A model generated the notes under the pieces. It did no database searches, had not been told where the DNA came from, and saw nothing but the letters and a program-made list of their open reading frames with translations. Shown one piece after another: positions 24,018-31,160 of a DNA stretch of 46,500 bases. How positions within the stretch are numbered: position 1 is the stretch's first letter; each line of letters opens with the position of its first letter. Made by a program: the position numbers and the translations under genes. Origin of the DNA: Actinomycetaceae bacterium (lineage in GTDB: Bacteria; Actinomycetota; Actinomycetes; Actinomycetales; Actinomycetaceae); the NCBI GenBank assembly GCA_030524055.1, contig JAUNHH010000018.1:1-46500 (forward strand). The letters run 5' to 3'.

Positions 24018-24716
24018 ATGACTGGTGGGAATCCCGCACCACAGTCGGAAGGCCGTCGTGGCCCTGGCCGCCCTAAGTTGGGCAGTGAGGATAAACGCGC
24101 GCGCATTCTTGCTGAGGCATTACGGCTTTTTAGTGCGAAAGGGTATGCGGGAACATCATTAGGGGCTATTGCGCGCGCTGCGGATATTTCTAAAGCTGGC
24201 TTGCTCCACCATTTCACCTCAAAGGACGAGCTTTTTACTGCCGTTTTGCAGGAAAGAGATGATACGACAATGGCGGATCATCCGAGTTTCTATTCGGGTG
24301 ATATTCGTACGGTTTTACATGCCTGGATTGGACTTGTCCGTGAAAATGCCGGTTCCTCTCAGGAAGGAACTGCTTTATATACGATGCTATCTGGCGCGGT
24401 TGTGGACCCTGAACATCCTGCCCACCATTGGTATGCTGGCCATATTCGCCAGGCCGTGGAAACCCTGGAAAGCGCTTTTGAGCAGTCGAAAAAAGAGGGA
24501 ATTGTGCGTGAAGATACTCCCTCGCGAGTTTTAGCGCGCACCATTGTCGCTTTATCTGATGGCCTCCAAATTCAAATGCTCTGCGCACGGGCAGATCGCG
24601 GAGAAAACCCCGATATTTCGCTGCCCTATGACACGGATATGGTGGCTGAATTCGAGGAATATGTGGACGCGGTCTTATTGCGGTGGTTAGCGCCGGGGGT
24701 GCCAAAAAATCCCTAA
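24018..24716 (+). CDS. TetR-family transcriptional regulator
   Basis: A 232-residue DNA-binding regulator. ATG 24018 follows GTGAGGA. A basic, Pro-rich lead (RRGPGRPKLGSEDKRARI) precedes a typical TetR helix-turn-helix: ILAEALRLFSAKGYAGTSLGAIARAADISKAGLLHHFTSKDEL at about residues 30-75. The C-terminal ligand domain is helical and unassigned. It stands alone between hairpins in the middle of the glycosidase cluster. The shared CCGATC site in the GH3 and GH43 promoters is its most likely target. I see no such site before its own start, so autoregulation is not evident. Confidence 0.9.
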   Translation: MTGGNPAPQSEGRRGPGRPKLGSEDKRARILAEALRLFSAKGYAGTSLGAIARAADISKAGLLHHFTSKDELFTAVLQERDDTTMADHPSFYSGDIRTVLHAWIGLVRENAGSSQEGTALYTMLSGAVVDPEHPAHHWYAGHIRQAVETLESAFEQSKKEGIVREDTPSRVLARTIVALSDGLQIQMLCARADRGENPDISLPYDTDMVAEFEEYVDAVLLRWLAPGVPKNP

Positions 24717-24728
24717 GGACTCTTCATT

Positions 24729-24764
24729 CCCCGTCCTCGTAGATCCCATTGACGAGGGCGGGGC
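24729..24764 (+). terminator. Motif-pair hairpin after tetR gene
   Basis: CCCCGTCCTCGT (24729-24740) faces ACGAGGGCGGGGC (24752-24764), 12 paired positions with one mismatch, loop 11. It lies 12 bp after the stop. The right arm is an exact motif copy. Confidence 0.7.
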
Positions 24765-24812
24765 TTCGCCATATCTAGCCCACAGTTGGCGGTATCCCGC
24801 CCACAATAACCC

Positions 24813-24841
24813 TTCCCAAAAAATCGACCGATCAGTATAAT
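24813..24841 (+). promoter_or_regulatory. Promoter of GH43-GH3 operon with CCGATC operator
   Basis: -10 TATAAT (24836-24841) is a perfect consensus; a weak -35, TTCCCA (24813-24818), stands 17 bp away. ACCGATCAGT (24827-24836) overlaps the first T of the -10, exactly as GCCGATCGGT does in the promoter of GH3 gene 1. Confidence 0.65.
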
Positions 24842-24915
24842 GTGTGGCATTGAGGTCACAGCTAATGACGGCTGTCTCCCCACCACAGGATCGCCACGAA
24901 GCAATGGAGCAGTAC

Positions 24916-26439
24916 ATGTCAAACCCCATTATTCCGGGATTCCACCCAGACCCCAGCGTATGCCGAGTGGGCAACGACTACTACCTCGCCTGCTCAACAT
25001 TTGAATACCTCCCAGGGATTCCCATTTTCCACTCCACCGACCTAGAAAACTTCGAACTCATTTCCCATGTGATTGTTCGCGATGGTCAAAGCGGCGTCAA
25101 AGGAGTACCTACCCAAGGGGGAATCTGGGCACCCACCATCCGCCACCATAATGGAAAGTTCTACCTTGTCGTCCCCGATATGATGGGCGATGGCCGCGGA
25201 AATATCCTCTATACCGCCGACCACCCTGCTGGCCCATGGGATGACGGCGTGGTGATGGAGGTCCTCGGCATTGACCCCGATATTGCGTGGGATGACGAAG
25301 GCACCTGCTATGTCACCATGTCAGGGTTTATTTTCGATGAAGAAACGGGGACGTTAATCCACCAGGGCATCACTCAAGTCACCCTGGACCCCACGACTGG
25401 AAAAGCCCTCACCCCGCCCAAACGCCTCTGGTCAGGTACGGGAGGCATGTTCCCCGAAGCGCCCCACCTGTACCACATTGGCGACTACTGGTATTTGATG
25501 ATTGCTGAAGGCGGCACTGAACGCGGACATAGCGTGACTATTGCCCGCGGCCCCGCGCCGGATGGTCCTTTTACAGGAGCTGCACATAACCCACTGATCA
25601 CAGCGCGCGGCACTGATCGCCCTGCCCAAAACACCGGCCACGGAGACCTCGTTGAAAAAGCGGATGGCAGCTGGGCCATGGTACTGCTCGGAACCCGGCC
25701 ACGCTCAATGACGCGGGCCTTTGCCCCGATGGGACGTGAAACCTTCTGTGTGCCCGTCACCTGGATCGACGGCTGGCCACATGCCGAACAAGTGCATCTT
25801 GGCGAGCGCCGCCCAGCAGTGGAGCGCACCATTACTTTCCCCGCGGAAGGGCCCGGCAGCCTGGATGCTTTCGATGGGGAAATTATTGCGGTGCGGGCAT
25901 TCCCGCGCGAAGTCGCTGACCTGTCTGCTCGCCCCGGCTGGGCGCGCCTGATAGGTCACGGCGTTGATATGACTGACGCCCACCCCACCTTTATTGGCAT
26001 TCGCCAATGCACTGAAGCAATGGAGACGGAAGTGGATCTGGATGTCAGCGCCGGGAGCGGGGGCGTCTGCCTGCGCTATGACGAGGTGAATCATTTCGTT
26101 ATCCGCACCGACGGCACTGAGGTCACGGCCACGATTCACGCCCGAGGTCTGAGCCAATCGTGGAGCCATTCCCTTGCCACTCCTGCAACTGAAGTGACAT
26201 TACGGATTGTTGCTGACCCGCCAGAAGGTGGAAAAGCAGTATTGGGTGCTTCCTGCGACCGAGTCGTTGCCTATGTGCGCGATGAGGGCCAATGGGTTGA
26301 AATAGCGGGAGTTGACGGCGCCTTCCTTTCTAGCGACTTTGCGGAGTCATTTACCGGCCGCGTTTTTGGAGCCTGGGCAGAAGATGGACAGGTGGATGTG
26401 AAAGAAATCCGCTACGTGGGACAGGATATCCAGCGCTAA
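24916..26439 (+). CDS. Glycoside hydrolase family 43 (beta-xylosidase / alpha-L-arabinofuranosidase)
   Basis: A 507-residue cytoplasmic enzyme that cleaves xylose or arabinose from hemicellulose fragments. The start is ATG 24916 (MSNPIIPGFHPDPS), with GGAG seven bases upstream; ATG 24904 is possible. The five-bladed propeller part carries the GH43 residues: base D12 in FHPDPS, pKa modulator D120 in GIDPDIAWDDEG, and general acid E181 in FPEAPHLY. A C-terminal beta-sandwich of about 200 residues (from about 310) is typical of two-domain beta-xylosidases. It is first in an operon with the second GH3 enzyme. No signal peptide. Confidence 0.92.
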   Translation: MSNPIIPGFHPDPSVCRVGNDYYLACSTFEYLPGIPIFHSTDLENFELISHVIVRDGQSGVKGVPTQGGIWAPTIRHHNGKFYLVVPDMMGDGRGNILYTADHPAGPWDDGVVMEVLGIDPDIAWDDEGTCYVTMSGFIFDEETGTLIHQGITQVTLDPTTGKALTPPKRLWSGTGGMFPEAPHLYHIGDYWYLMIAEGGTERGHSVTIARGPAPDGPFTGAAHNPLITARGTDRPAQNTGHGDLVEKADGSWAMVLLGTRPRSMTRAFAPMGRETFCVPVTWIDGWPHAEQVHLGERRPAVERTITFPAEGPGSLDAFDGEIIAVRAFPREVADLSARPGWARLIGHGVDMTDAHPTFIGIRQCTEAMETEVDLDVSAGSGGVCLRYDEVNHFVIRTDGTEVTATIHARGLSQSWSHSLATPATEVTLRIVADPPEGGKAVLGASCDRVVAYVRDEGQWVEIAGVDGAFLSSDFAESFTGRVFGAWAEDGQVDVKEIRYVGQDIQR

Positions 26440-26461
26440 AAGGTATCCATGAAGGCCAGTG

Positions 26462-26501
26462 ACGAGGGCGGGGCCGCAATGCATTAGTGCTTCGCCCTCG
26501 T
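26462..26501 (+). terminator. Motif-pair hairpin between GH43 and GH3 genes
   Basis: ACGAGGGCGGGGC (26462-26474) faces GCCCTCGT (26494-26501), 8 paired bases with further partial pairing inside, loop about 19. It may only weaken read-through into the second GH3 gene, which has no obvious promoter of its own. Confidence 0.55.
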
Positions 26502-26528
26502 TACACAAAAAGATACGGAGAAAAAGAC

Positions 26529-28901
26529 ATGACGACCCCCTTTACTGAAGATGACATTCCCGCCCTCTTAGAACAAATGACGCTAGAGGAAAAAGCGTCA
26601 CTGTGTTCGGGCGGAGATGCCTGGCATACTCAAGCCATCGAACGCCTGGGCATTCCCGAAATAATGATGACCGACGGCCCACATGGGCTGCGAAAAGCGA
26701 AATCCGATGCCAGTTTGGGCGACGAAAATGGCACCGTCCCTGCCACTTGTTTCCCCACGGCTTCCGCCTTAGGATCCACATGGAATCCCGCATTACTTCA
26801 CGAGGTCGGGGCAGCTATTGCTAAAGAATGCCGAATTGAAGACGTCGCTATTCTTCTTGGCCCAGGAATCAATATGAAACGCTCCCCATTATGCGGGCGC
26901 AATTTCGAGTACTTCAGTGAAGATCCCCGCCTGACTGGCGAATTAGCAGCAGAAATGGTGCGCGGTGTCCAATCCGAAGGGGTGGGCACATCGCTGAAGC
27001 ATTTCGCCGTCAATAATCAGGAAACTGACCGCCTACGAGTCAGCTCCGATGTCGATGAACGCGCCATTCGGGAAATCTACTTACCCGCCTTTGAAAAGGT
27101 CGTGACTGCCGCTGATCCATGGACCAGTGAAAAGGGCGTAACTGACGCTGAACCATGGACCATTATGTACTCCTACAATAAGATCAACGGCGTCTTTTCC
27201 TCGGAAAATCCGTGGCTCTTAACCGACATTCTGCGCAAAGAATGGGGATATGAAGGCCTCGTCGTTTCCGACTGGGGTGCGGTCAATAACCGCGTTGCCG
27301 GAGTCCAGGCCGGTATGGATTTGGAAATGCCGGGCGGGGTGGGCATTAATGATGCGCGCATTGTTCAGGCCGTGCGCGATGGCGAGCTCGCAGAAGAAGC
27401 CCTCGATCGTATTGCTGGTCGGGTCCTGCGCCTGATCGCCCGAGCCCTGGCAGCCGCCGAGACAGCGTCGCCACTGCCCTCGCGCGAAGAAGTACATGCG
27501 GACAACCATGCCCTTGCCCGTCGGATCGCTGCCAGCAGCGCCGTCCTGCTGAAAAATGACGAGGTTGACGGGGTGCCCGTTCTGCCATTGCCGGGCGGGG
27601 ATGGCGTTGTTGTGATTGGCGAGTTTGCACGCACCCCGCGATATCAGGGCGCAGGCTCCTCTAAAGTCAACCCCACCAGGGTGGATAATGCCCTTGACGC
27701 CCTGCAGGAAATCTACGGGGATCTGCCTTTCGCCCCCGGATATGAGGTACCGCAACGCCTTGAAGACAGGATTGACCCTGACCAGGCTGCGCGGCTGCGT
27801 GACGAGGCTGTGGACTGCGCTCGCGGCGCTCACACTGCCCTGCTTTTCCTTGGGTTGCCTGCCGTATGGGAATCCGAAGGATATGACCGCACCACATTAG
27901 AGATTCCCGCAGAGCATGTGGAACTACTGGCAGCAGTGCGGGAGGTCGCCCAAAGGGTGGTTGTTGTCCTGTCCAATGGTGGGGTGGTCACCACGGATAA
28001 CTGGGAAAAGAATGCGGACGCCATCTTGGAATGCTGGCTGGGCGGCCAGGCGGGCGGCGGCGCGATGGCGGATCTTCTCAGCGGGGCGGTTGCGCCGCAA
28101 GGCCGCTTGGCTGAAAGTATTCCGCTGCGCCTATCTGATGTTCCCGCTCAGGTCACCTTCCCTGGTGAGCGTGGACATTCGGTCTATGGAGAGTCGATTT
28201 TTATTGGCTACCGCGGATTGGATCGTGCCGAGCGCGACGTGTCTTATCCTTTCGGGCACGGCCTGACCTATACGACATTTGCCTACACTGATTTGCAGGT
28301 CACTATCGAGCCGATTACTGCTGAAACAGAATGGGACGATTATGTCCTGATGGCCAATGTGGAAGTGACAAATACAGGTGCGCGCTCAGGGGTTGCTATT
28401 CCGCAATTCTATGTATCTCGGCCCCAATCAGAAGTGCTGCGCGCCCCGAAAGAACTTTTAGAGTATGTTCCCATGGTGGAATTAGCGCCTGGGGAAACTG
28501 AGAAAGTCACTATTGTTGCGACTCGCCGTGACCTGGCCCATTGGGATCTGGGAGTAAATGGGTGGGCGGTCGAATCCGGCCCGCTCGTGGTCAGCGTGGG
28601 ATCGTCATCGCGTGATCTGGCTGAATCCGTGCAGGTAAACCTTATTGCACCGCCGATTGTGGCCCCGCTTGGCCTGGATTCCACAGTGGGCGAATGGATG
28701 GCTATTGAAGAAGTTGCCGAGGCAATGAGCGCCGGAGCAAAAAAGATTGGCGCTTCAGCAGATATGCAAGAAGACCCGGCTTTTGCTTCCTATTTGCTGT
28801 CTATTCCTATTCGCCGTCTTGCCTCCACCATTCCTTTTATTACCCAAGAGGAGGTTGACCGGCTGATTGCCCCGCATATAGGCAGTATTCCCGGGCAATA
28901 G
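26529..28901 (+). CDS. Glycoside hydrolase family 3 beta-glycosidase, second copy
   Basis: A 790-residue paralogue of the GH3 enzyme at 21427, in the same order of domains: TDGPHGLRKA, KRSPLCGRNFEYFSEDP, KHFAVNNQETDR, nucleophile D248 in VVSDWGAV, then ASSAVLLKND, FLGLPAVWESEGYDR and a fibronectin-like end. ATG 26529 follows ACGGAG. It has a 12-residue insert relative to the first copy just before the MYSYNKING segment, where VTAADPWTSEKG and VTDAEPWTIMYS look like a small tandem duplication. No signal peptide. It is likely co-transcribed with GH43 and could complete xylo-oligosaccharide breakdown. Confidence 0.93.
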   Translation: MTTPFTEDDIPALLEQMTLEEKASLCSGGDAWHTQAIERLGIPEIMMTDGPHGLRKAKSDASLGDENGTVPATCFPTASALGSTWNPALLHEVGAAIAKECRIEDVAILLGPGINMKRSPLCGRNFEYFSEDPRLTGELAAEMVRGVQSEGVGTSLKHFAVNNQETDRLRVSSDVDERAIREIYLPAFEKVVTAADPWTSEKGVTDAEPWTIMYSYNKINGVFSSENPWLLTDILRKEWGYEGLVVSDWGAVNNRVAGVQAGMDLEMPGGVGINDARIVQAVRDGELAEEALDRIAGRVLRLIARALAAAETASPLPSREEVHADNHALARRIAASSAVLLKNDEVDGVPVLPLPGGDGVVVIGEFARTPRYQGAGSSKVNPTRVDNALDALQEIYGDLPFAPGYEVPQRLEDRIDPDQAARLRDEAVDCARGAHTALLFLGLPAVWESEGYDRTTLEIPAEHVELLAAVREVAQRVVVVLSNGGVVTTDNWEKNADAILECWLGGQAGGGAMADLLSGAVAPQGRLAESIPLRLSDVPAQVTFPGERGHSVYGESIFIGYRGLDRAERDVSYPFGHGLTYTTFAYTDLQVTIEPITAETEWDDYVLMANVEVTNTGARSGVAIPQFYVSRPQSEVLRAPKELLEYVPMVELAPGETEKVTIVATRRDLAHWDLGVNGWAVESGPLVVSVGSSSRDLAESVQVNLIAPPIVAPLGLDSTVGEWMAIEEVAEAMSAGAKKIGASADMQEDPAFASYLLSIPIRRLASTIPFITQEEVDRLIAPHIGSIPGQ

Positions 28902-28915
28902 TTTCCTCGATAGTC

Positions 28916-28955
28916 ACGAGGGCGGGGCGCGAAATAAATGCTACCCCGCCCTCGT
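28916..28955 (+). terminator. Motif-pair hairpin between convergent genes
   Basis: ACGAGGGCGGGG (28916-28927) pairs perfectly over 12 bp with CCCCGCCCTCGT (28944-28955), loop 16. It lies between the convergent GH3 (stop 28901) and esterase (stop 28980) genes and should act in both directions. Confidence 0.75.
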
Positions 28956-28979
28956 GAGTATCAGACTCAGGCCGCTGTA

Positions 28980-30467
28980 TTACAAGGCAATATCGAGCAC
29001 CTCAATACCGACCTGCGAATCCATAATGAATGCCTCGTGCTTTTCGGACCAGCGTGGCCAGGGGTTGTCACCCGAAATAAAGGCGACCCACGCGGCGTGC
29101 GCCTCATCGGCCAGAGCTTGGGGCGGATTCGGCCCCATCACCTTTTCGACGCCTTCAGTCTCCAGGCAATCAAAGGTAAAAGGCAGCTCTAAACAGTGGC
29201 CAGACAGTCCATGAGGGTCACGAAGACGGAAACGATAACGCCAGGTATCAGCGGCACCAGTCTTTTCGCGGATTTCTGCCCACATCTGTGTTGCTGCATG
29301 GAAGAAAGAATGGGTCAGGACCTGGCCAATAATCAGATAGTCATTGCCCAGGTAGGAATAGCGCTCTATATACTCTTTGACCCACTGTGGGTCCCGGCCA
29401 AGCTCAGTCAGCACTTCTTCTGCGCTACGCCCAGCAAAAGGCGAATTCGGCGCAGAAAAAGCATGACCAATTCCGGTGAATTCATGTTCCGTATCGCCAA
29501 TAATCAGGCGAATATCTTTGCCAACCCCCGCAGCAACGGCCTCATTCACTCCTTGAGGTAACACTTCGCCATCAATTGTGGGCCCATAGGAAATGGACGA
29601 TCCATTTCTCCCTATTGGCCCAATAAACTCATTGAGATTACCGAAAGGAACGCCAGTCGCTTCTAATACCTTATCTTCACTTAAGGCGGACCAACCAGCA
29701 ATAGTTGGCTCAACACCAGCCTTTTCGGCGACGTCCAGGCCGCGCTCTTTAGCCTGCTCCACAGGAATATCGGGCGCTGCCCCAGAATGGGAAATCACTG
29801 ACGAAAAAAGGCCAGCAGCAAGCGGAGAGGCCAATAAACTCATGACTGAGCCGCCACCAGCACTTTGCCCAGCAATAGTCACCTGATTCGGGTCGCCACC
29901 AAAGGCTGCAATATTGTCGCGCACCCATTCCAACGCGCAGATTTGGTCAAGCAGGCCACGATTTAGCGGTGCATCTTCAATCCACCCAAAACCGTCAAAA
30001 CCCAGGCGATAGGAAATTGACACAGTGACAATGCCATCGCGATTAAAGGCATTCCCGTCATACCACGGAGAGGAGGGTGAACCCGCGAAAAAGCCGCCAC
30101 CATGAATCCATACAAGAACAGGCAGTGCCGCCTCAGTATTTCCCGGCTGGGGCGTAAAGACATTGACGTTTAACGTGTCTGTACCCGGATAAGAGGGTTC
30201 CGGGATAGTGGTGTCATCAGCAAAAGGGCGCCGCTGAGGAGTGGGGCCGTAGGCGGTGGCGTCGCGGACTTCGCTCCATGGCAGGGCGCGCACAGGCGCG
30301 CGGAAACGCAAGTCACCGATGGGAGCCTGTGCAAAAGGAATCCCCAAGAAGGCCGCGGAATGGCGCTGCGGATTGGAGGTGGGCCGCCATAATCCGCCAA
30401 GGGGCCCGCAAGGGGCATGGACAATAGGTGGGTCAGCTGGTAGGGCAGTGGTGTCTGTAGTCATCAT
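28980..30467 (-). CDS. Type-B carboxylesterase
   Basis: A 495-residue serine esterase. The frame is open to 30572, but ATG 30467 (or 30464) after AGAGAG gives a normal N-terminus with HAPCGPLGGLWR. It shows the type-B features: FLGIPFAQAPIGDLRFRAP, LPVLVWIHGGGFFAGS (oxyanion hole), nucleophile S202 in IAGQSAGGGS, and the late DPHGLSGHCLELPF with the likely histidine. No signal peptide. Beside xylan-type glycosidases it may remove acyl groups from imported oligosaccharides, but the family is broad and that substrate is inference. A 9-bp inverted repeat lies in its leader. Confidence 0.9.
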   Translation of the reverse strand: MMTTDTTALPADPPIVHAPCGPLGGLWRPTSNPQRHSAAFLGIPFAQAPIGDLRFRAPVRALPWSEVRDATAYGPTPQRRPFADDTTIPEPSYPGTDTLNVNVFTPQPGNTEAALPVLVWIHGGGFFAGSPSSPWYDGNAFNRDGIVTVSISYRLGFDGFGWIEDAPLNRGLLDQICALEWVRDNIAAFGGDPNQVTIAGQSAGGGSVMSLLASPLAAGLFSSVISHSGAAPDIPVEQAKERGLDVAEKAGVEPTIAGWSALSEDKVLEATGVPFGNLNEFIGPIGRNGSSISYGPTIDGEVLPQGVNEAVAAGVGKDIRLIIGDTEHEFTGIGHAFSAPNSPFAGRSAEEVLTELGRDPQWVKEYIERYSYLGNDYLIIGQVLTHSFFHAATQMWAEIREKTGAADTWRYRFRLRDPHGLSGHCLELPFTFDCLETEGVEKVMGPNPPQALADEAHAAWVAFISGDNPWPRWSEKHEAFIMDSQVGIEVLDIAL

Positions 30468-30486
30468 TGACTCTCTGGTTCGTGGT

Positions 30487-30518
30487 ATTTCACGCGTTTG
30501 CGAGTAGGAGCGTGAAAT
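30487..30518 (-). promoter_or_regulatory. Inverted repeat in esterase leader
   Basis: ATTTCACGC (30487-30495) and GCGTGAAAT (30510-30518) form a perfect 9-bp inverted repeat with a 14-bp spacer, 20 bp before the esterase start. It could be an operator or an mRNA hairpin that hides the ribosome site. No clear -35/-10 pair was found next to it. Confidence 0.45.
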
Positions 30519-30584
30519 CAACCGGAAGGTTACTTTCGGATCTATTTTCGCGCGCGAGTTGCTCCCATTCAAGTGCAGGGTCAG

Positions 30585-30618
30585 GCCCCGCCCTCGTCCA
30601 TCATTATTGACGAGGGCG
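30585..30618 (-). terminator. Motif-pair hairpin after the small 142-residue gene
   Basis: GCCCCGCCCTCGT (30585-30597, exact motif on the minus strand) faces ACGAGGGCG (30610-30618), 8-9 paired bases, loop 12. It lies just beyond the stop at 30633 of the minus-strand gene. Confidence 0.6.
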
Positions 30619-30632
30619 ACGCGCGACTGCTG

Positions 30633-31061
30633 TTATACCGAAACCCAGTAGTACAACTGCCACCCCTTTTTGACCGCGAAGACAGCAAGGTCGAGGAGCT
30701 CCTGGTTGTCCTTGCGAAGATCCTCTAGATCGGCGAGGTCATTAAGAATGTCAGCAGCTTCTGGGGAAGGTTCACCCACGGCGGTTTCGGCGAGGGCGTC
30801 GCGGGCAACTGTGGGCACACGATCCACCACCATTTCTCCTTCGTCAACCAACGCCAGGGGCGAGGGGTGCTGATCTTTAGTGTCATCCGGGAGCTCCGCA
30901 AACCATGTTATTAGGTCAACCCCGAGAATCGCTGACTGTGCGGATGGGAGCAGATCAATGCCTTTCTCTGGGAACCCCACATCAGGGCCAGCCGACCAAT
31001 GAATAACCTCAGCGGCCATGTCATCGCTAGGGGCAGCGAAGGTAACAAAGAGGATGCCCAT
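30633..31061 (-). CDS. Hypothetical protein
   Basis: A 142-residue acidic protein. The frame is open to 31130, but ATG 31061 follows AAAGGAGGG and gives MGILFVTFAAPSDDMAAEVI. It reads as an alpha/beta N-terminal half (IDLLPSAQSAILGVDLITWFAEL) and a helical C-terminal half (ADILNDLADLEDLRKDNQELLDLAV) that ends GWQLYYWVSV. No family is recognised. It stands alone between two hairpins, so it has its own transcript. Confidence 0.75.
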   Translation of the reverse strand: MGILFVTFAAPSDDMAAEVIHWSAGPDVGFPEKGIDLLPSAQSAILGVDLITWFAELPDDTKDQHPSPLALVDEGEMVVDRVPTVARDALAETAVGEPSPEAADILNDLADLEDLRKDNQELLDLAVFAVKKGWQLYYWVSV

Positions 31062-31120
31062 TGGAGCCCTCCTTTCATTCAATATGACAGGTGCGTCAGT
31101 TGGCCTCAGTGTAAAACCGA

Positions 31121-31150
31121 GCCCCCACATCTGCGCGACGATGTGGGGGC
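31121..31150 (-). terminator. Hairpin after the beta-helix lipoprotein gene
   Basis: GCCCCCACAT (31121-31130) and ATGTGGGGGC (31141-31150) form a perfect 10-bp stem with a 10-base loop. On the minus strand it is followed by TCGGTTTT. It is a normal intrinsic terminator, without the 13-bp motif. Confidence 0.8.
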
Positions 31151-31160
31151 GGCAGGATGA

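Noticed and set aside
24005-24098. AGTGAGGATAAACG occurs twice, before and inside the tetR gene
   Set aside because: The second copy encodes conserved TetR-type residues (SEDKRA) and the first overlaps the ribosome site; two copies are probably coincidence.
27219-27833. Minus-strand frame of 204 codons opposite the second GH3 gene
   Set aside because: The plus strand carries conserved GH3 motifs, including the nucleophile, over the same stretch.
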